DNA of 64,000 nt from Adineta steineri (Eukaryota > Rotifera > Eurotatoria > Adinetida > Adinetidae), in the NCBI GenBank assembly GCA_905250115.1, contig CAJNOI010000075.1, forward strand, positions 1 through 64,000, written 5' to 3'. The notes under the pieces are model-generated. The model saw nothing but the letters and a program-made list of their open reading frames with translations. It searched no databases and had not been told where the DNA came from. The first letter of the stretch is position 1. Every line of letters begins with the position of its first letter. The translations under genes were made by a program, and so were the position numbers. Shown here piece by piece: positions 33,034 through 45,910 of this stretch.

Positions 33034-35469
33034 ACTATTTCAATTCTCACTTGATTCAAATGATATTATTAACTATTTTAGTAGAAAGAAAATGTAGATG
33101 TGAAACAAAAATAATTAGCAAAAGTCGATCGAAGATTAGTAGAAGAAGAAGTCAGTCAATTTTCCTTTCATCTCTCCTTTTTTTGTTGCTGGATCGTTAG
33201 TTGTAGAGAGAAAAAGAGAAGGAGAAGAAAAATATCATTCTATTTCCATATCTATTTTTTCCATTGGTTTATCTATGTACTGCTAGACCAATCAATAATT
33301 CTTCTTACGTTAAAAGAGATATGCAACATGTCAAACAGCATGATACTTTCACGATCAAGCCACTTGAAAACTTATTGAAACATTTTCTTGTTTAAAAATG
33401 AGAAAATCTAATGTATGCTCGCGAGAAGAAAGATACGTGTTGTTGTTCTTTTATCTTTTTATTTAATGACAAAAAAAAATGATCAAAAAAAATGATATCA
33501 TACTGTACACAATCAACATAATGTTTGCATCAGTATTTATAGGTCACAGAGAGAGAAAAAAGATTCCTCTTGGAAAGAGTAGTATTTTTTGATCAAGGAT
33601 AAAATCCTTCATCTAATATTATATATATAAAATTGATATAGAACTCCTATTTATTCGATTACGTTATATAATAAAATATGTTTTGTTACTCTTACTAAAC
33701 AAATAAGAATTCTTTGATACTTAATTATAATAGACAGATGTTTAATGAATTATTAAGGAAAAAAATGATTCAATTTTTGCAGAATATTGTTACCAAATGA
33801 TACTGATTTCGAAGGACAAATGTATTGATGAATCATACTTCGTTAGTACATATATTCTTTTACAAAAATCATCACAATATGATGCTATCATAATAATAGT
33901 TAAATTCAATAAACTTCTTTTTTAAGATAATCAAATTGAATTTTTTCTTGTTGTTCGGAAATAATGATTTATATATGTTGGAGTCAAAACTAGAATTGGC
34001 TCAATTTAGAATTCAGATGAAAATAAACAAATACGATTAAAATTTAAAATATCTGAATATATGAACTATTTTTATTCAACAAAGTTTTTTTAATCTTGAT
34101 AAGTACTTCAAAAATCGAAGTACTTTAGTTTTATTCACCCATATTTTTGCACCCAGCACGTTTCGAATGACATTTTGTTAAGCAAAATACTTACATTCTA
34201 ATATGTATATCTATATTTATACCATTTATCAACATGACATCGTGATTAATTTTTTTTTTTTATTTTACTCGTATAGAAAAGTATGTCACTTTATTTGTTT
34301 ACCTTTATCTGAATTCTAATTCTGTTTGGTCAAAACTAGAATTCCATTTTTGTCTGGTCAAATTCTAAATTTGACCCAATTTCAATTTTGACCCCTACAT
34401 ATATATTGAATATTACTGTAGTCATCTCTTTATCACTCACTTGTTATTTGCCAATGCTTACTTTGTACTTCACACTACCCGTAAGAAACTTTTCTGTACA
34501 TTTCCTAAACAATCTCTATTCAAAGTGGAATGAAAGTATTAGTTTTTGAGTTAGAAGGTTATATAAGTACAAACAAAATTGTTATGAAACATGTTTATAC
34601 ATAAAAATTCAACGAAATCTATAATTAAAATATGTGTCATCATTTTTCTATTCTATATATCAGAAAAAAAATTAATGACAGACAAATGGCAGAACTAGGT
34701 GTGCTTAGTATTGAATGGTAGCGTAGATGAATCCATTCAATGTCGGAAATAAGGACTTGCATTTATGTAAAGTTATTTCTATTATAAATTTTAATATGAA
34801 TAGTACATCATTCAATATATATATGATTTTATCAAGTCCACATAAATTTTTGTGCTATCATATGAACTATATAAATTTGAAAACATCCATTATTAGTTTA
34901 GAAAATATCTAATTATTACATAACATTTTAATTCATGATGAAGTCTGATAATATCTTTCTAATTTTTAGTATGTATTGAATAATACTACGACTTATACTG
35001 TATAACTTTTTCATCAATTAATTGTTTTAAAAATCAGTAATTGAAATATCTTTACAAAATCTACCTAGATCAATAAATCTTTATTTTTATATTATCATGA
35101 AACTGTGTTGAACCTTTTGTCCTAATCAACTCCTCGAGTTTCATTTACTACTTGTTTAACAATTTGATGAATATTCTTATATATTTCATCGTTTCTGATC
35201 ATTCAAATTACACGAAGAAAATTGAATACGTTTAAAATAAACTTCTTTATGTTTATCTAATATAAAAATTCCTATAAATAGTTAAATAAAAGTTTGTTTA
35301 TATATATATAACGGCAGTTTCTAACTTCTTTAGAAAAACAATGATTCATAGAAAAAAATGATGTCGTAATAATCTTTAATACATGTCCTATGTCATTTTT
35401 AAATTTCTATTGTTTTATCTTATTTATTGAAGCAAAAAAAAATGTTTTGTGTACAGAAAAAAACAATGA
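33034..35469. other. Gene-poor region upstream of Meox
   Basis: 2.4 kb without a supported gene. It includes the TIR element at 33,980-34,395 and otherwise AT-rich DNA. It probably contains Meox upstream regulatory sequence, which is inference from position. Confidence 0.5.
33980..34395. mobile_element. MITE-like element with GGGGTCAAAA termini
   Basis: The left end GGAGTCAAAACTAGAATTGG + CTCAATTTAGAATT is matched in inverted orientation by the right end (34,358-34,395, reading outward GGGGTCAAAATTGAAATTGG + GTCAAATTTAGAATT). The TIRs are ~35 bp and the element ~416 bp with no open frame. Extra TTGGTCAAAACTAGAATT sub-repeats occur near the right end (34,327-34,345). Confidence 0.6.
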
Positions 35470-35935
35470 TTACTGATCGACAGAAGATGGTTTAGCTTTC
35501 CATAGACGATATTCAGTCATTTGATTAGGAAATTGTGAACTTAATTCAACAGCTAATGTATCAGCAAATTTTGCTAATGTTTCATTTTTACCATTTATTT
35601 CTTCATTTCGTTCAAGTGTACGTTGTAAACAATCACGTGTAAACATTTGTGGATTTTTAAGATCATCAACATAACTAAATAAATATATAAACATGTAATA
35701 GAATAAAGTATAAATTATTTTATTTTTACTTTAATAATTGTCCAGGTATTTGTATTTCTTGAAATTGTCCTTTCATTTGATCAACATCTTTTAATAAACC
35801 AATAATTTCATTAAGAACTTGATCAACACGAGGTTGAGATTGAGCTTGAAAATCAGTAACAGTTACATATAAATTCCAAGTTTTTTCAATTAAATATTCT
35901 AAATCTGTCTTTAATTTTGGCAAAGAATCACTCAT
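35470..35935 (-). CDS. MED10: Mediator complex subunit 10
   Basis: A component of the Mediator middle module, bridging activators and RNA polymerase II in the nucleus. Two exons (35935..35730, 35674..35470) give 136 aa, the family's usual size. The N-terminal helix region is LEYLIEKTWNLYVTVTDFQ. The MED10 signature is NYVDDLKNPQMFTRDCLQRT, corresponding to Y-D-x-x-NPQxxTKDC in other animals. It is followed by ELSSQFPNQMTEYR near the end. The short intron falls just before the signature. Confidence 0.92.
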
Positions 35936-37714
35936 ATTTATTTCCCAATTCTAATTTATTATAGGTAAATGTAATGCAAGTGTTCTTTTTTTTTCTTTCT
36001 TCAATCTAATCCATCATCTATCTTTCCTACTTTGAAAGATTATGGTTGACATGACAAGCCAATCAGATAAGATAACGAATAGAGTTCGCTCGATGTCTGC
36101 ACATATATTCTATATTTATGTAGATGTATATTTAAATTCGTTGTCTTATCTGTAATTATAAAAAAATACTTCGAATTTTGCAATATAAAAGATAAAATTA
36201 GAAAATATGTTATAACTGTAGATGGTGTATTAATACTAGGACATTTTTCTTAAATTAGAAATGAATAGATCGAGTTTTTATTTATCTGAGCGATCTTCTA
36301 TACTGAACTGCAAAGCTATCAATTTCATTTGAAATATAAAACTTTCTTTCTTTGTATTGCCAGAAAACCTTATCTATTCACCATAGCCTTTTGTGGTATA
36401 GTTTTCTGTTAATTCCACATTAGAAAAAAAGCTTTAAAATTTGTTCAATCTACATATTCTTATTAAATTCGATGAAGTCTAACCTCCTATATGAAAACAT
36501 CGAAGAAAAAAACTTGAGTAGGTTATTTCTGAAAGATGTTGTATATTTTCGTTTATAGTAATCTGCTTTAACTATGGTGAATCTCGTATCATACGGACGA
36601 ATTCAATATCAAATATATTTTCTTGAATACTGTGACACTTTGAAAATGATTCAAATTATAATACTTGTTGTCCTTAATGTCTTCAGAAGAATCCTGAACA
36701 TTCGCAGTCAGTAGATCGATTTTAATTTTTTCAAATAATCATTTAAAACGGCATATTCAGCATTCTATATAGCCGATTGTACATTCAAAGTCGGAGTTAT
36801 ATCAGATCATTCTTACATTACTGTCAATATCCATACGAAAAGTATAACGACTGAGGATAAGAATTAAAATAATTAGACAAAAAGATTTTTATATTAGACT
36901 ATTTACTATGATCGCATATTTGATTTCGAGATTTCTTGCTTACACACTATATTTAAGTATAATTACTGTTTGTTCATTTTTAATTGCAATGAAAACAATT
37001 TTGAAATTATATGAATTTTCAATCCACCAAGTGGTTTATATATTGATTACTGTTTCACTCATTTCAATAAATCTACAGCAATTTATAAAGATGCTAGACG
37101 TTACTAAAGATAATCTTATTAATTGTTATTATATATTTACTTTCGAAATAATTCTTAATTAATATGTCTAAGTATCTGGTTGTGCCTTTAATCGTAAGAA
37201 ATCTAACAATAATTCTTTTCAGGTATAAATACTAACATGAAGGGGTATGCGTGGGAATGGGTACCTGTTACCACATACGATTTATTTTATATTAAAATTG
37301 TCCACAAAATAATTTCTCTATATACGTGTTTCTTAATGTCCATGAATAGTTAATATGTATGAAAATTAGAGTCATGCATCTAACAGATAATTATGAACAC
37401 AAAAGAGCAACCGACAAAAATATTATTTCTATAATTTTCAATTACATTTATTTATACTCTATATATACATAATTATAAAATTTAGTTCATGACTCTCCAC
37501 ACTCTCATTTAATTTTTTTCAAGATCTTTCTTCTATACACAACATAATTATTTAATTCAAGATAGACTGTATCAAGTATGTTTATAGTTTTAATTGCTGT
37601 TATTTATAAGACTGACTTAAATATTAATGATCTTCTTGAAAAAATCCAAATTATTATTAAGTAAGAAGAGAAATATATTACGCATATTAGTTTTTTAAAA
37701 TTAAACGTATTAAA
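35936..37714. other. Intergenic MED10-GPCR
   Basis: AT-rich spacer between divergent genes. A hydrophobic open frame at 36908..37162 has no family match and was not called. A weak G-rich telomere-like piece (GGGGTATGCGTGGGAATGGG) occurs at 37,241-37,260. Confidence 0.5.
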
Positions 37715-38768
37715 ATGTTATCTCCATCAACTATCGATTCAATAAATTTTCTAGCAAAACAAATCAATATTTATTTTGGATTATTTATTTTAATTCTTGG
37801 TATAATTGGTGGTTTAATAAATATTATCATTTTTACTACATTAAAAACATTTCGAAAAACCAGTTGTGCTTTTTATCTAATGATGGCATCAATATTTAAT
37901 GTAGGAGAATTGATTTCAGGTGCATTTACTACTATTCTTAAGATTGGTTTTGATATTGATCCAACAGAATTATCATATCTATGTAAAATTCGTATGTTTT
38001 TAGTACAATGGTTTAGTTTACTTTCAGTTACTAGTATGTGTTTAGCAAGTATTGATCAATTTCTTTTAGTTAAATATCAATATTTAACTAGTTTAAAATT
38101 AGCAATTAGTTTTATTACTATTGCTTGTTTAATATGGTCTATTCATGGTATATTTTTTGTTCTATTTTGGAATTCAATTGATGGTGTTTGTAGTATAACT
38201 AATATTACATTTGATATGTATATAACTTATTTTCATTTTCCAATTCTTCTTGGATTTTTACCACTTACAATTATGATTCTATGTTCTTTTCCTGCTTTTA
38301 TTAATGCAAGAAAATTAGCTAGTCGACAAATAAATATCATACGTTTAAGTTGTGATCGACAATTAACAGCAATGACACTTAGTCAAATAGCATTTATTGT
38401 TATAACAACTATTCCATTTATAACAAATTATATATTCTTATTAAATATGAACTCTACCGATAAGGAATCTAATGCTCGAATGTATCTTGTTCATACAATT
38501 ACAACTTATGTGTATTATACAACTTACACAGTAGGTTTTTTAATTTAACAAATATAATATTTATTCTGATGTTTAGAATTCATTTTACATTTATTGTTTT
38601 GTATCAAAACGTTTTCGTAAACAATTTATCTATGTTCTTATCAATGTTCATCTTCAACGATACAATCAACAAAGAAATCGTTTGAATAATAATCAAGTAC
38701 AACCTACGAAAGTCGGAACAAGTATTGAACAAATTCCAAAGAAAAATGATGATATTACATTATATTAA
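37715..38768 (+). CDS. Orphan rhodopsin-like GPCR (7TM)
   Basis: A seven-transmembrane receptor of 335 aa, in two exons (37715..38530, 38577..38768). TM1 starts near residue 18 with GGLINIIIF (the GN equivalent). TM3 contains CLASIDQFLLVKYQ, where ASIDQ replaces the usual DRY, and the conserved TM3 cysteine is in YLCKIRMF. TM5 and TM6 are clear. Without the 46-nt intron the protein would stop in TM7; splicing joins YYTTYT to NSFYIYCFVSKRFRKQF, giving a normal TM7 end (NSFYIY for NPxxY) and an amphipathic helix 8. The family resembles the large sets of peptide-type orphan GPCRs expanded in rotifers. The ligand is unknown. Confidence 0.85.
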
Positions 38769-38782
38769 CTGCTAATCGATAA

Positions 38783-38961
38783 CAGTGGTGGATCCAGGAT
38801 TTTGGAAGGTGGGATGGGGCGATAACTGGGGAGGGGGGCGATTTTGGGTAAAAGCTATTTTTTGAGTCCAATCGAGGTAGTGTGAATCTATTTTTTCGTT
38901 CATTTTGCTGAAAAAATTTCGGAAGGGGGGCAATCGCCCTCCCCCTCTAAATCTGCCACTG
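38783..38961. mobile_element. hAT-like MITE (CAGTGGYGGATCCAGG-type ends)
   Basis: The left end CAGTGGTGGATCCAGGATTT and the right end AAATCTGCCACTG are imperfect terminal inverted repeats starting CAGTGG, typical of short non-autonomous hAT elements. The 179-bp interior has GGGG and CCCC clusters (GGGGAGGGGGGCGA, CGCCCTCCCCC) unlike the surrounding DNA. It lies only 14 bp after the GPCR stop codon. A clean 8-bp target duplication is not evident. Confidence 0.65.
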
Positions 38962-40506
38962 ATTAATAAGTCACTTTTGTCTGAATCATTGTTTTTTCTT
39001 CTCGAATAAATATTAGTTTGCACTAGTAGTCATATACTGATTAATGCAATTCTCTCCTCCTTCCCAGCTTATCTCAGAAACATAATTAAAATTTTATTCA
39101 TATATAAAATCAGATAGCTGAATATGTATAGGAATAACAAGAAACAGATTGCTGTCGTCTGTAGTTATATTACACACGAATAGACTCATATTAATTTTCA
39201 ATGAGTTGTCATTACAATTAGTTTGAATAATTTCAACAAAAAAAAAATAGTCTTGACATCCTTAAGTAGATAAATAAAATCGACAAGAGAAATCTGGTAG
39301 TGTAATCGAAGCATTACTGTTTCAATTTGTTATCTATGAAACACTGTATTCATTCGTTTGACACCCTCAAGTCATTTATTCGTGTCAATATATGCGGTTC
39401 ATTTAGCAAGCAAGCAAAACTATTCTACTAGTTCATATTCTATTGTATTTTTTTAGCCTATCACAATTTTGTCGTTTACTTCATCGTGTCAATCAAGTGA
39501 AGTGTGTAAGTATACTGATATAATCTCTTTCCTGAATGCACTGCATATAATGAGAAGTGAAAGCGATTATTTCAGCTGATCGAATGAAGAAAAAAAAATT
39601 ATTACACTTTCATTCTTCAATCTAAATAGGAAGACATATTTTATTAAACGATCCTTTTATATGTGTATATAAATAATATAATCATCATCGATCAATGTCT
39701 TGGGAATCTACAAGACCTTGACGTAAAAATCTCATCTATAATGAGGAGAAGAATAACAAAAAATTAATTCAAACTATCTGCTCCATATACTTCTACCCTC
39801 CTGTCGCGTTGAGTGATTCTTGTATTATCAAGTATGCGCATCTTTTTTCTTCAGTGATAAACATCGTCGTTCGATTACACGTGTGATGAATATGGATGTT
39901 TCTAATTACTTCTTGTTTAAATATCATCTTATGCACGAATGATTTCTTAACAATTCAAGATTCTCTATTTGTTTTAATATCAACAATTCTATTGCATATA
40001 ATTCTTGAAGAATGATAATACATTTGGGAAATGACGTTTTGCTTTTTCTTGTTATTGTTATTAGTAATATATTGATGGATGAGAAACACAAAAAAAATCT
40101 TATCTGTTGTCTCAACGATGAGATCAATATGGTAATTTTTGAATGGAATAGTCAAGTAAAACATGCAATAAGCTCATTTTCATTGCATGACTCGTGTATT
40201 TCAACAACAGAAAAAAAATGAAACTTTTTTTTTTGTTTTAATGAATTGATTATAGAGTATTCTTTAATGTCTATGATGAGAAAAGAATTGATTCTATTTA
40301 TTTTTTTGCTGATGACATTTGCATGGATTTTTTCTATTGGTAAGAAAAAGACATGTTATCTGATTGGTCACTTGGGAGGAGAAGAAAAAGAATGCGTGCA
40401 TGTGCATGAGAGAGTGAAAGAAGAATAATTAGAAAGATGAAGCAGATATATATTTGTTACCTCTTCTATCAATGATGATTGAATAAAATTTAGTCGAAAC
40501 GAAATT
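38962..40506. other. Intergenic upstream of MAB21-like
   Basis: AT-rich, with short frames on both strands (39924-40428) that lack any domain. Probably promoter and 5' UTR of the MAB21-like gene. Confidence 0.5.
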
Positions 40507-41742
40507 ATGTTATGTCCAACAAATAATTTTGCTCTTCAACTTAATAAATATCTTGTTGAAAAAGTTATACCGCGAAAGAATTCAATTTATAAAGCTGTAC
40601 GAGAAGTATCCAAAGTTGTTACAGAAGTATTACGTGAAGTTGAAGCACAAGAACCAAGATTTATTTCATCACTTACTGAACTTAATGGACGTTTTGAAGG
40701 TCTTAGTGTTGTATCACATACAGAATTTGAGGTAAGAAATATTCTCATAGAAAATTAATCAATATAATTTATTTAGATAGATAAATGATGCGTATAGAGA
40801 TCAATCATTCTTAAAAAGAATACCTAGATAATTTTTCTCTATGCTAAGAATAATAAATAGAAATCATTTGTCTATATTTAGGTTGTTTTATATTTAAATC
40901 AAATGGGTGTATTTAATTTTGTTGATGATGGAACTATTCCAGGTTGTGCTGTACTTAAATTATCTGATGGACGAAAACGTTCAATGTCACTTTGGGTTGA
41001 ATTTATAACTGCAAGTGGTTATTTATCAGCACGTAAAATTCGTTCACGTTTTCAAGCACTTGTTGCTCAAGCTTGTGAAAAATGTTCATGTCGTGATTAT
41101 GTTAAATTATTAACTGATACATCAGAAGTACGTCTTCGTATACGTGAAAAATTTATTGTACATATTGTACCAGCATTTCGTTGTGCTGGTTTATGGCCAC
41201 GTTCAGCTGCACATTGGCCATTTTCTCCAACACAATTTTCTGTTTGGCCAAATCCAAATCAAATCAATGATGTTAAAAATGAAGGTTTTAATATCTTATC
41301 AAAAGAATCAATTTATATGAAAGATAAACAAGCAAGTTCAGAAGGTGATGCATGGGTTATGTCATTTACTGAAGCTGAAGATCGTCTTTTACAGGATGGT
41401 ACAAGACGTAAATGTCTTTCAATATTAAAAACATTACGTGATCGTAATTTTGATTCAACACCAATAACAAATTATGTTTTAAAATGTTTAGTTTTATATG
41501 AATGTGAAAAACATCCAAATGAACATGAATGGTCTGATGATATAACATTAGGAGATCGTCTTAATGGAATATTATTACAATTAATATCTTGTTTACAATG
41601 TCGAAAATGTCCACATTATTTTTTACCTAATGTCGATTTATTTAAAGGCAAATCTCTTCAATCACTTGATAATACAGCTAAACAATGTTGGCGTTTAACT
41701 CGTGAAATGCTCATTAATAGTCATTGTCTTGATAGGTTATAA
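40507..41742 (+). CDS. MAB21L: MAB21-like protein
   Basis: A nucleotidyltransferase-fold protein of the Mab-21 family (related to cGAS but without known DNA sensing), involved in eye and neural development in animals. Two exons (40507..40731, 40882..41742) give 361 aa, very close to vertebrate MAB21L1/L2 (359 aa). Conserved blocks include EVEAQEPRFISSL, the spliced FE-VVLYLNQMGVFNFVDDG, PGCAVLKLSDGRKRSMSLWV, SGYLSARKIRSRFQ, WPRSAAHWPFSP, KCLSILKTLRDRNF and LGDRLNGILLQLISCLQCRK. Similarity is high over the whole length. The intron falls at ...TEFE|VVLY. Vertebrate copies are intronless. Confidence 0.95.
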
Positions 41743-42476
41743 AGATCAAACGAGTAATTACAAGAGATATTCTGTTCCTCTTCTCTTTTTTTTTGTTGTT
41801 GAATGTTTATTTTATATATAAACATACCATCACGTATTCTCGTTTCACACTTTTCTTTTTTTTTATAATGTAAACAATAACATTTTCTTTTGTCTGTCTG
41901 TTGTGTATGTATTTCATTTAATAGCCCATAAAAATCATTTTTAGTAAACAAAAAATATAAGAAGAAGAAGAAGATGAAAGCTTATAAATGTCTGGCTACT
42001 GTTCAATTTCTATTAGAGAGTATTTATCATAAATGAGTAAGATTGTGTGACATAGACCAAAAGTAGGTGTTAAAGGTAATCAAGATGATAGTCTTATACT
42101 GACAGACATGCAAGCGGAAGGAGATCGATTACATACGCTACTACGATTGCGTCAAATTGAAAATGATGCCATCTCATATTTCAATCGCACAGCTTGCTCA
42201 ATTTTAGTATCATTATCGATAAAATTTCTTCACATATCGACATCAAACGAAGCTCAAGTTAAATGTATATATCAATACGAAAGAGAAGAAGAAAAAAAAA
42301 TGTAATGTCGTTGACTTGATCAAGAGAAAAAAAAAAGAGAAGAAAATTGATCTTGACAGTATGTCACATTGAATCAAGATACCATTTATCAAATGAAACA
42401 CTATAGGAGTCATTTTTTTCCTTCTTTCTTTTTCTTTCAACATATGTATGTACAATGTAGTAAGATCGATTGCACA
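41743..42476. other. Intergenic, convergent 3' ends
   Basis: Contains poly-A/T and GAA-rich runs (41,959-41,975). Probably the 3' UTRs of MAB21L and OGFOD2. The open frame 42108..42305 has no support. Confidence 0.5.
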
Positions 42477-43772
42477 CTAGATGTTCTCAATTGAATTAGT
42501 CATTCCATCACCATAACTATCAGATTCAACGGGTATAAGATATTCAGGTTTTTGCCAACACATTGGACAAAGTTGATTACGTTTAGAAGATGAACGCATC
42601 CATATAATAAAATTATATCGTTCACCAGATGTTATTGGTTCAGAACCATGAAGATGTTGACCGCGATGCAAGATACCAAAAGTAGGCATATGTTCAACAA
42701 CTAAAGAAATAAAACATTTATTCCAATCAAGATCTATATATTCTCTATGTTGTTTTACATGTGAAATTTGAAAATACTGTACGATTAGCTTTCGCCATAG
42801 TACCAAAATATAAGTCACCACCTTCAAATTGTGCTCCTTAAAAATAAATTTCATAAATAAAATTTCAATCTATTAAATATACCAAGTGATACATTCAGTG
42901 TAACTTCGGCATTATCATAATGATAACCAAGATCAATATCTTGACCAATTTTATATGAAACAACAAATGCTTTATGTGAATCTAATCCTGTATCACCTAC
43001 ATATTCATCACTATATAAAGCTTTAACAAGAGGATTTAAATATTGATTACGTAATTCATCAATAAAATTTGAAAATCCTAATTCATCTAAAAGAACCTAA
43101 AATAATCAATTAATAGAATAAAATAGATTAATTCTTGACATTTTTTCTACGCCATAATTATTCATAGTATTTGGTCTTCCTTTCGGCATTGGTGATGCTT
43201 CAAAATGTTTTAATTCATCAATAAATTTTGTACAAAATTCTGTTGTAAATACTGGTATTGAATAAATTCCATCTATATATATATATATGAATAAATCAAA
43301 TCAAAATATCTTTTATATACTTACTATTAAATTTTTTCAAATATTCATTAGAAGATTTTGGTTGTGCACATATTTGTTTGAAATGTTCAGATAAAAATTT
43401 CGACTAGAAATTAAATTTTTTGAAAAAATTATTCATTTCTAAATATTTCTATACTTGAAATTGATAAAGTTCGGGATATAATGGTTGATATTCTTTACGA
43501 ATTTTTTCTTTACGTATACGTGCATCTGTATCAAGTGTTTGTCGACGATTAATTTCTTTATGTACAGAATTTAATAATTGTTCAATATCATTTTTATCCG
43601 AAGCTAACTGAAAAAATCAAAATTTTTCTAAAAACTAAAAAAAATCTAATATTACTTGTTGATGTTCTTTTCGAAATTGCTCATCATCTATATAATGTAC
43701 ATGAGCACCAATTTGTTCCAAATAGATATTACTTTTAAAAAAACATGAACATCGACAAAAAGTTTTTTTCAT
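42477..43772 (-). CDS. OGFOD2: 2-oxoglutarate/Fe(II) oxygenase, OGFOD2-like
   Basis: A predicted prolyl-hydroxylase-type dioxygenase. Seven exons (43772..43656, 43607..43455, 43403..43325, 43272..43151, 43096..42883, 42836..42783, 42700..42477) total 963 nt, 320 aa. OGFOD2 signatures are present: the N-terminal HVHYIDDEQFRKEH, MPKGRPNTMNNYGVLLDELG, LDSHKAFVVSYKIGQD, the iron-binding HYDNAEVTLNVSLG (H-x-D), and the distal His in LHRGQHLHGSEP with the oxoglutarate Arg in GERYNFIIWMR. The tail LCPMCWQKPEYL matches the cysteine motif near the end of OGFOD2. All metal ligands are intact. The substrate is unknown for the family. Confidence 0.9.
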
Positions 43773-44378
43773 AATTATCTTAAAGTAAAATACAAAATAT
43801 TTTTCTTTTCATGTTCGTATGGTAATTTCATAGTTCAATTCGAAATTATTCATTTCATATGAATCATTATTAATTGGTATTCTTATATATCATCATTTAT
43901 CAAATATGTTTTTCTTTGTCTCGTATGGTAAAAATCTGATCATGTTAACGACAAAGTCTATCTGTCCTTCATAAATCATTTCACGTGATAATCGATGAGT
44001 GTCACGTGTATAAAGACAAGGTTATTATAGAATGGATGGTAATAACCAGCCTGTATATTACACATCTGTCGTCACTCATTATTAACATGTTCTATCCTTG
44101 AAATCTAAATTTCTATTGTAAACATATAAATCATCTAATAGATATTAATAAAATAAAACTAGATAAGTCCTCCTATGCGAATCATATGTTGATATATGAA
44201 ACAAACAAAAAATAATATTTATCAATCAAAAGAAGAAAAGAAAAAAAATGTATTCTTGAAGAGAAAAGAAAAAAAAAGAAAAGAAAAAAAAAGAGAATGA
44301 AGAAACATCATAAAATTTGAATCAAGAACGAAAAAATGCATTTAGATACAACTTTATTTATAATGAAGAGAGTATATA
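43773..44378. other. Intergenic OGFOD2-SIAH
   Basis: AT-rich spacer with AAAAGAAAAG-type purine runs at 44,230-44,300, likely SIAH 3' UTR. No gene. Confidence 0.5.
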
Positions 44379-45477
44379 TTAACCGAGAGACACAGTCACA
44401 TTGATAGCTAGATTTCCATTTTCACTAAATAATAATGCCGTTGCTCCATCAAATACGAGACAATCACTAAGAAGTATTGCTTGTTGAATACCTTCATGAA
44501 TAGATTTCGGTGTACTTTCCCATGTTAATCGTCGTTTATTACCATTTAATTCTAATCGATAGACGAATTTTTCTGCTTGTTGCCGTGTACCTATCAATTG
44601 TACAATAGCAAAAAATTGTTGTTCTTGTTTTTCCAATACAAGCATAAAATGATGACCAAAACATGATTGCATCATAACCTAGAATAGTTTTCGATCTGTA
44701 AACATCACATTCGAATTCTCTCTTACCCAATCAACAGCTCCAGGTAATGTAATATCCGTAGCTAAGAAAACAATATCTTCGCCTTGTAATGTCGTTATTG
44801 ATTTATGTCCAAGCCATAAATGTTGCATGACACTTTCCAAACTACCTTGCCATTTGCATGATGCACCAGGACACGGACATACATACTTTAAGAAAAAATA
44901 TAAAAATAGAACTTTTTTCATTTGAAAATAAAATGTTTACTGGACGAAAATCACAGCAATCTTCATGTTCTAATTTATGTTTATGCATTAAACTTAATAA
45001 ACAACCATTTGTTTGATATTTACAAGGAAATAATATTGTATCAGCAACTTTTTCCATTCCTAAATTACGGATATTACCTAATGGTCCACGACAAGTTGGA
45101 CATGATGAGAGTTTTTGTCGACATTGTGAACAAACAATATGTCCTGATTGACATTGAAGTATAGGTGGTAATGCATAATCGAAACAAACAGGACATTCAA
45201 ATAAATTAACTAAATCTTGATGTTGATTTGATCCAGTAGATGTTGTGAGATTACATGAAGCTGCTGTTGCTGATGATAAACTTCCAGCTGGCATTAGATT
45301 TGTATTTGTTGTAATGATTTGTTGACAATTTGTGGTTGAAATATTAATTGAACAAGTTGTTGTGGTTGTTGTTGTTGTCGGATTTATTGTAACGTTTGAA
45401 TTTGTATTTGGTGCAATAGCTGCTGCAAGACGATCGTGAACAGTAAATGTTGTTGAATTACTATTACTCTTCATCAT
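44379..45477 (-). CDS. SIAH: SIAH-type RING E3 ubiquitin ligase
   Basis: A cytosolic E3 ligase that marks target proteins for proteasomal degradation. Three exons (45477..44941, 44885..44727, 44678..44379) give 331 aa. A Thr/Asn/Ser-rich N-terminus (~1-85) precedes the RING finger ([17 protein letters not shown] ... [18 protein letters not shown]). The SIAH zinc fingers ([10 protein letters not shown] ... [23 protein letters not shown]) come next, then the substrate-binding domain ([52 protein letters not shown]). The Asn/Thr-rich N-terminus is longer than in most SIAH proteins. It is divergent from the SDR gene across 433 bp. Confidence 0.94.
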
Positions 45478-45910
45478 TAATTACAGATATTTTACAAAAA
45501 AGAAGTTGGCGAAACAAACAAAAAAAGAAGGAATTTGACAATAACAAAAAAACAATTTTTTGGAGAAAAAAAGAAACTTTTTTTTTTTTGTTTTTAATTT
45601 ACTGTTTTTGTTTAAAAACTATCGGTAGATAATATGATCAAATCCACATCGAAACCTTTGCAATTTAATAAATAATAGCATCGCAAATATATCTTTGAAT
45701 TTCATTGTAAACCTTTTTTTTGTTCCAATAATAAATAGGTAGTAAGTTTTTTATTTAATAGTATACTAACTAACCGAAACTCTTTCAAATACAAGGACAG
45801 AATAAAAAAATAAATAAATAAGATTTATAGCCAATAAAAATATTTTCAACTGCCATCTATCTTATTGATTGAGTATTGACTTTTTTTTTTGATTTATTCT
45901 GTTCTATGAT
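45478..45910. promoter_or_regulatory. Divergent spacer SIAH / SDR
   Basis: 433 bp between divergent start codons, AT-rich with A/T runs. A shared promoter is inferred from arrangement only. Confidence 0.35.

Noticed and set aside
32721..33200. Alternative frames over Meox exon 1
   Set aside because: His/Ile-rich low-complexity shadows of the Meox N-terminus.
36908..37162. 84-codon hydrophobic frame upstream of the GPCR
   Set aside because: Could be a GPCR relic, but no diagnostic motif; AT-rich DNA often yields hydrophobic frames.
40012..40428. Several short frames upstream of MAB21L
   Set aside because: No domain, frames on both strands, likely promoter/UTR.
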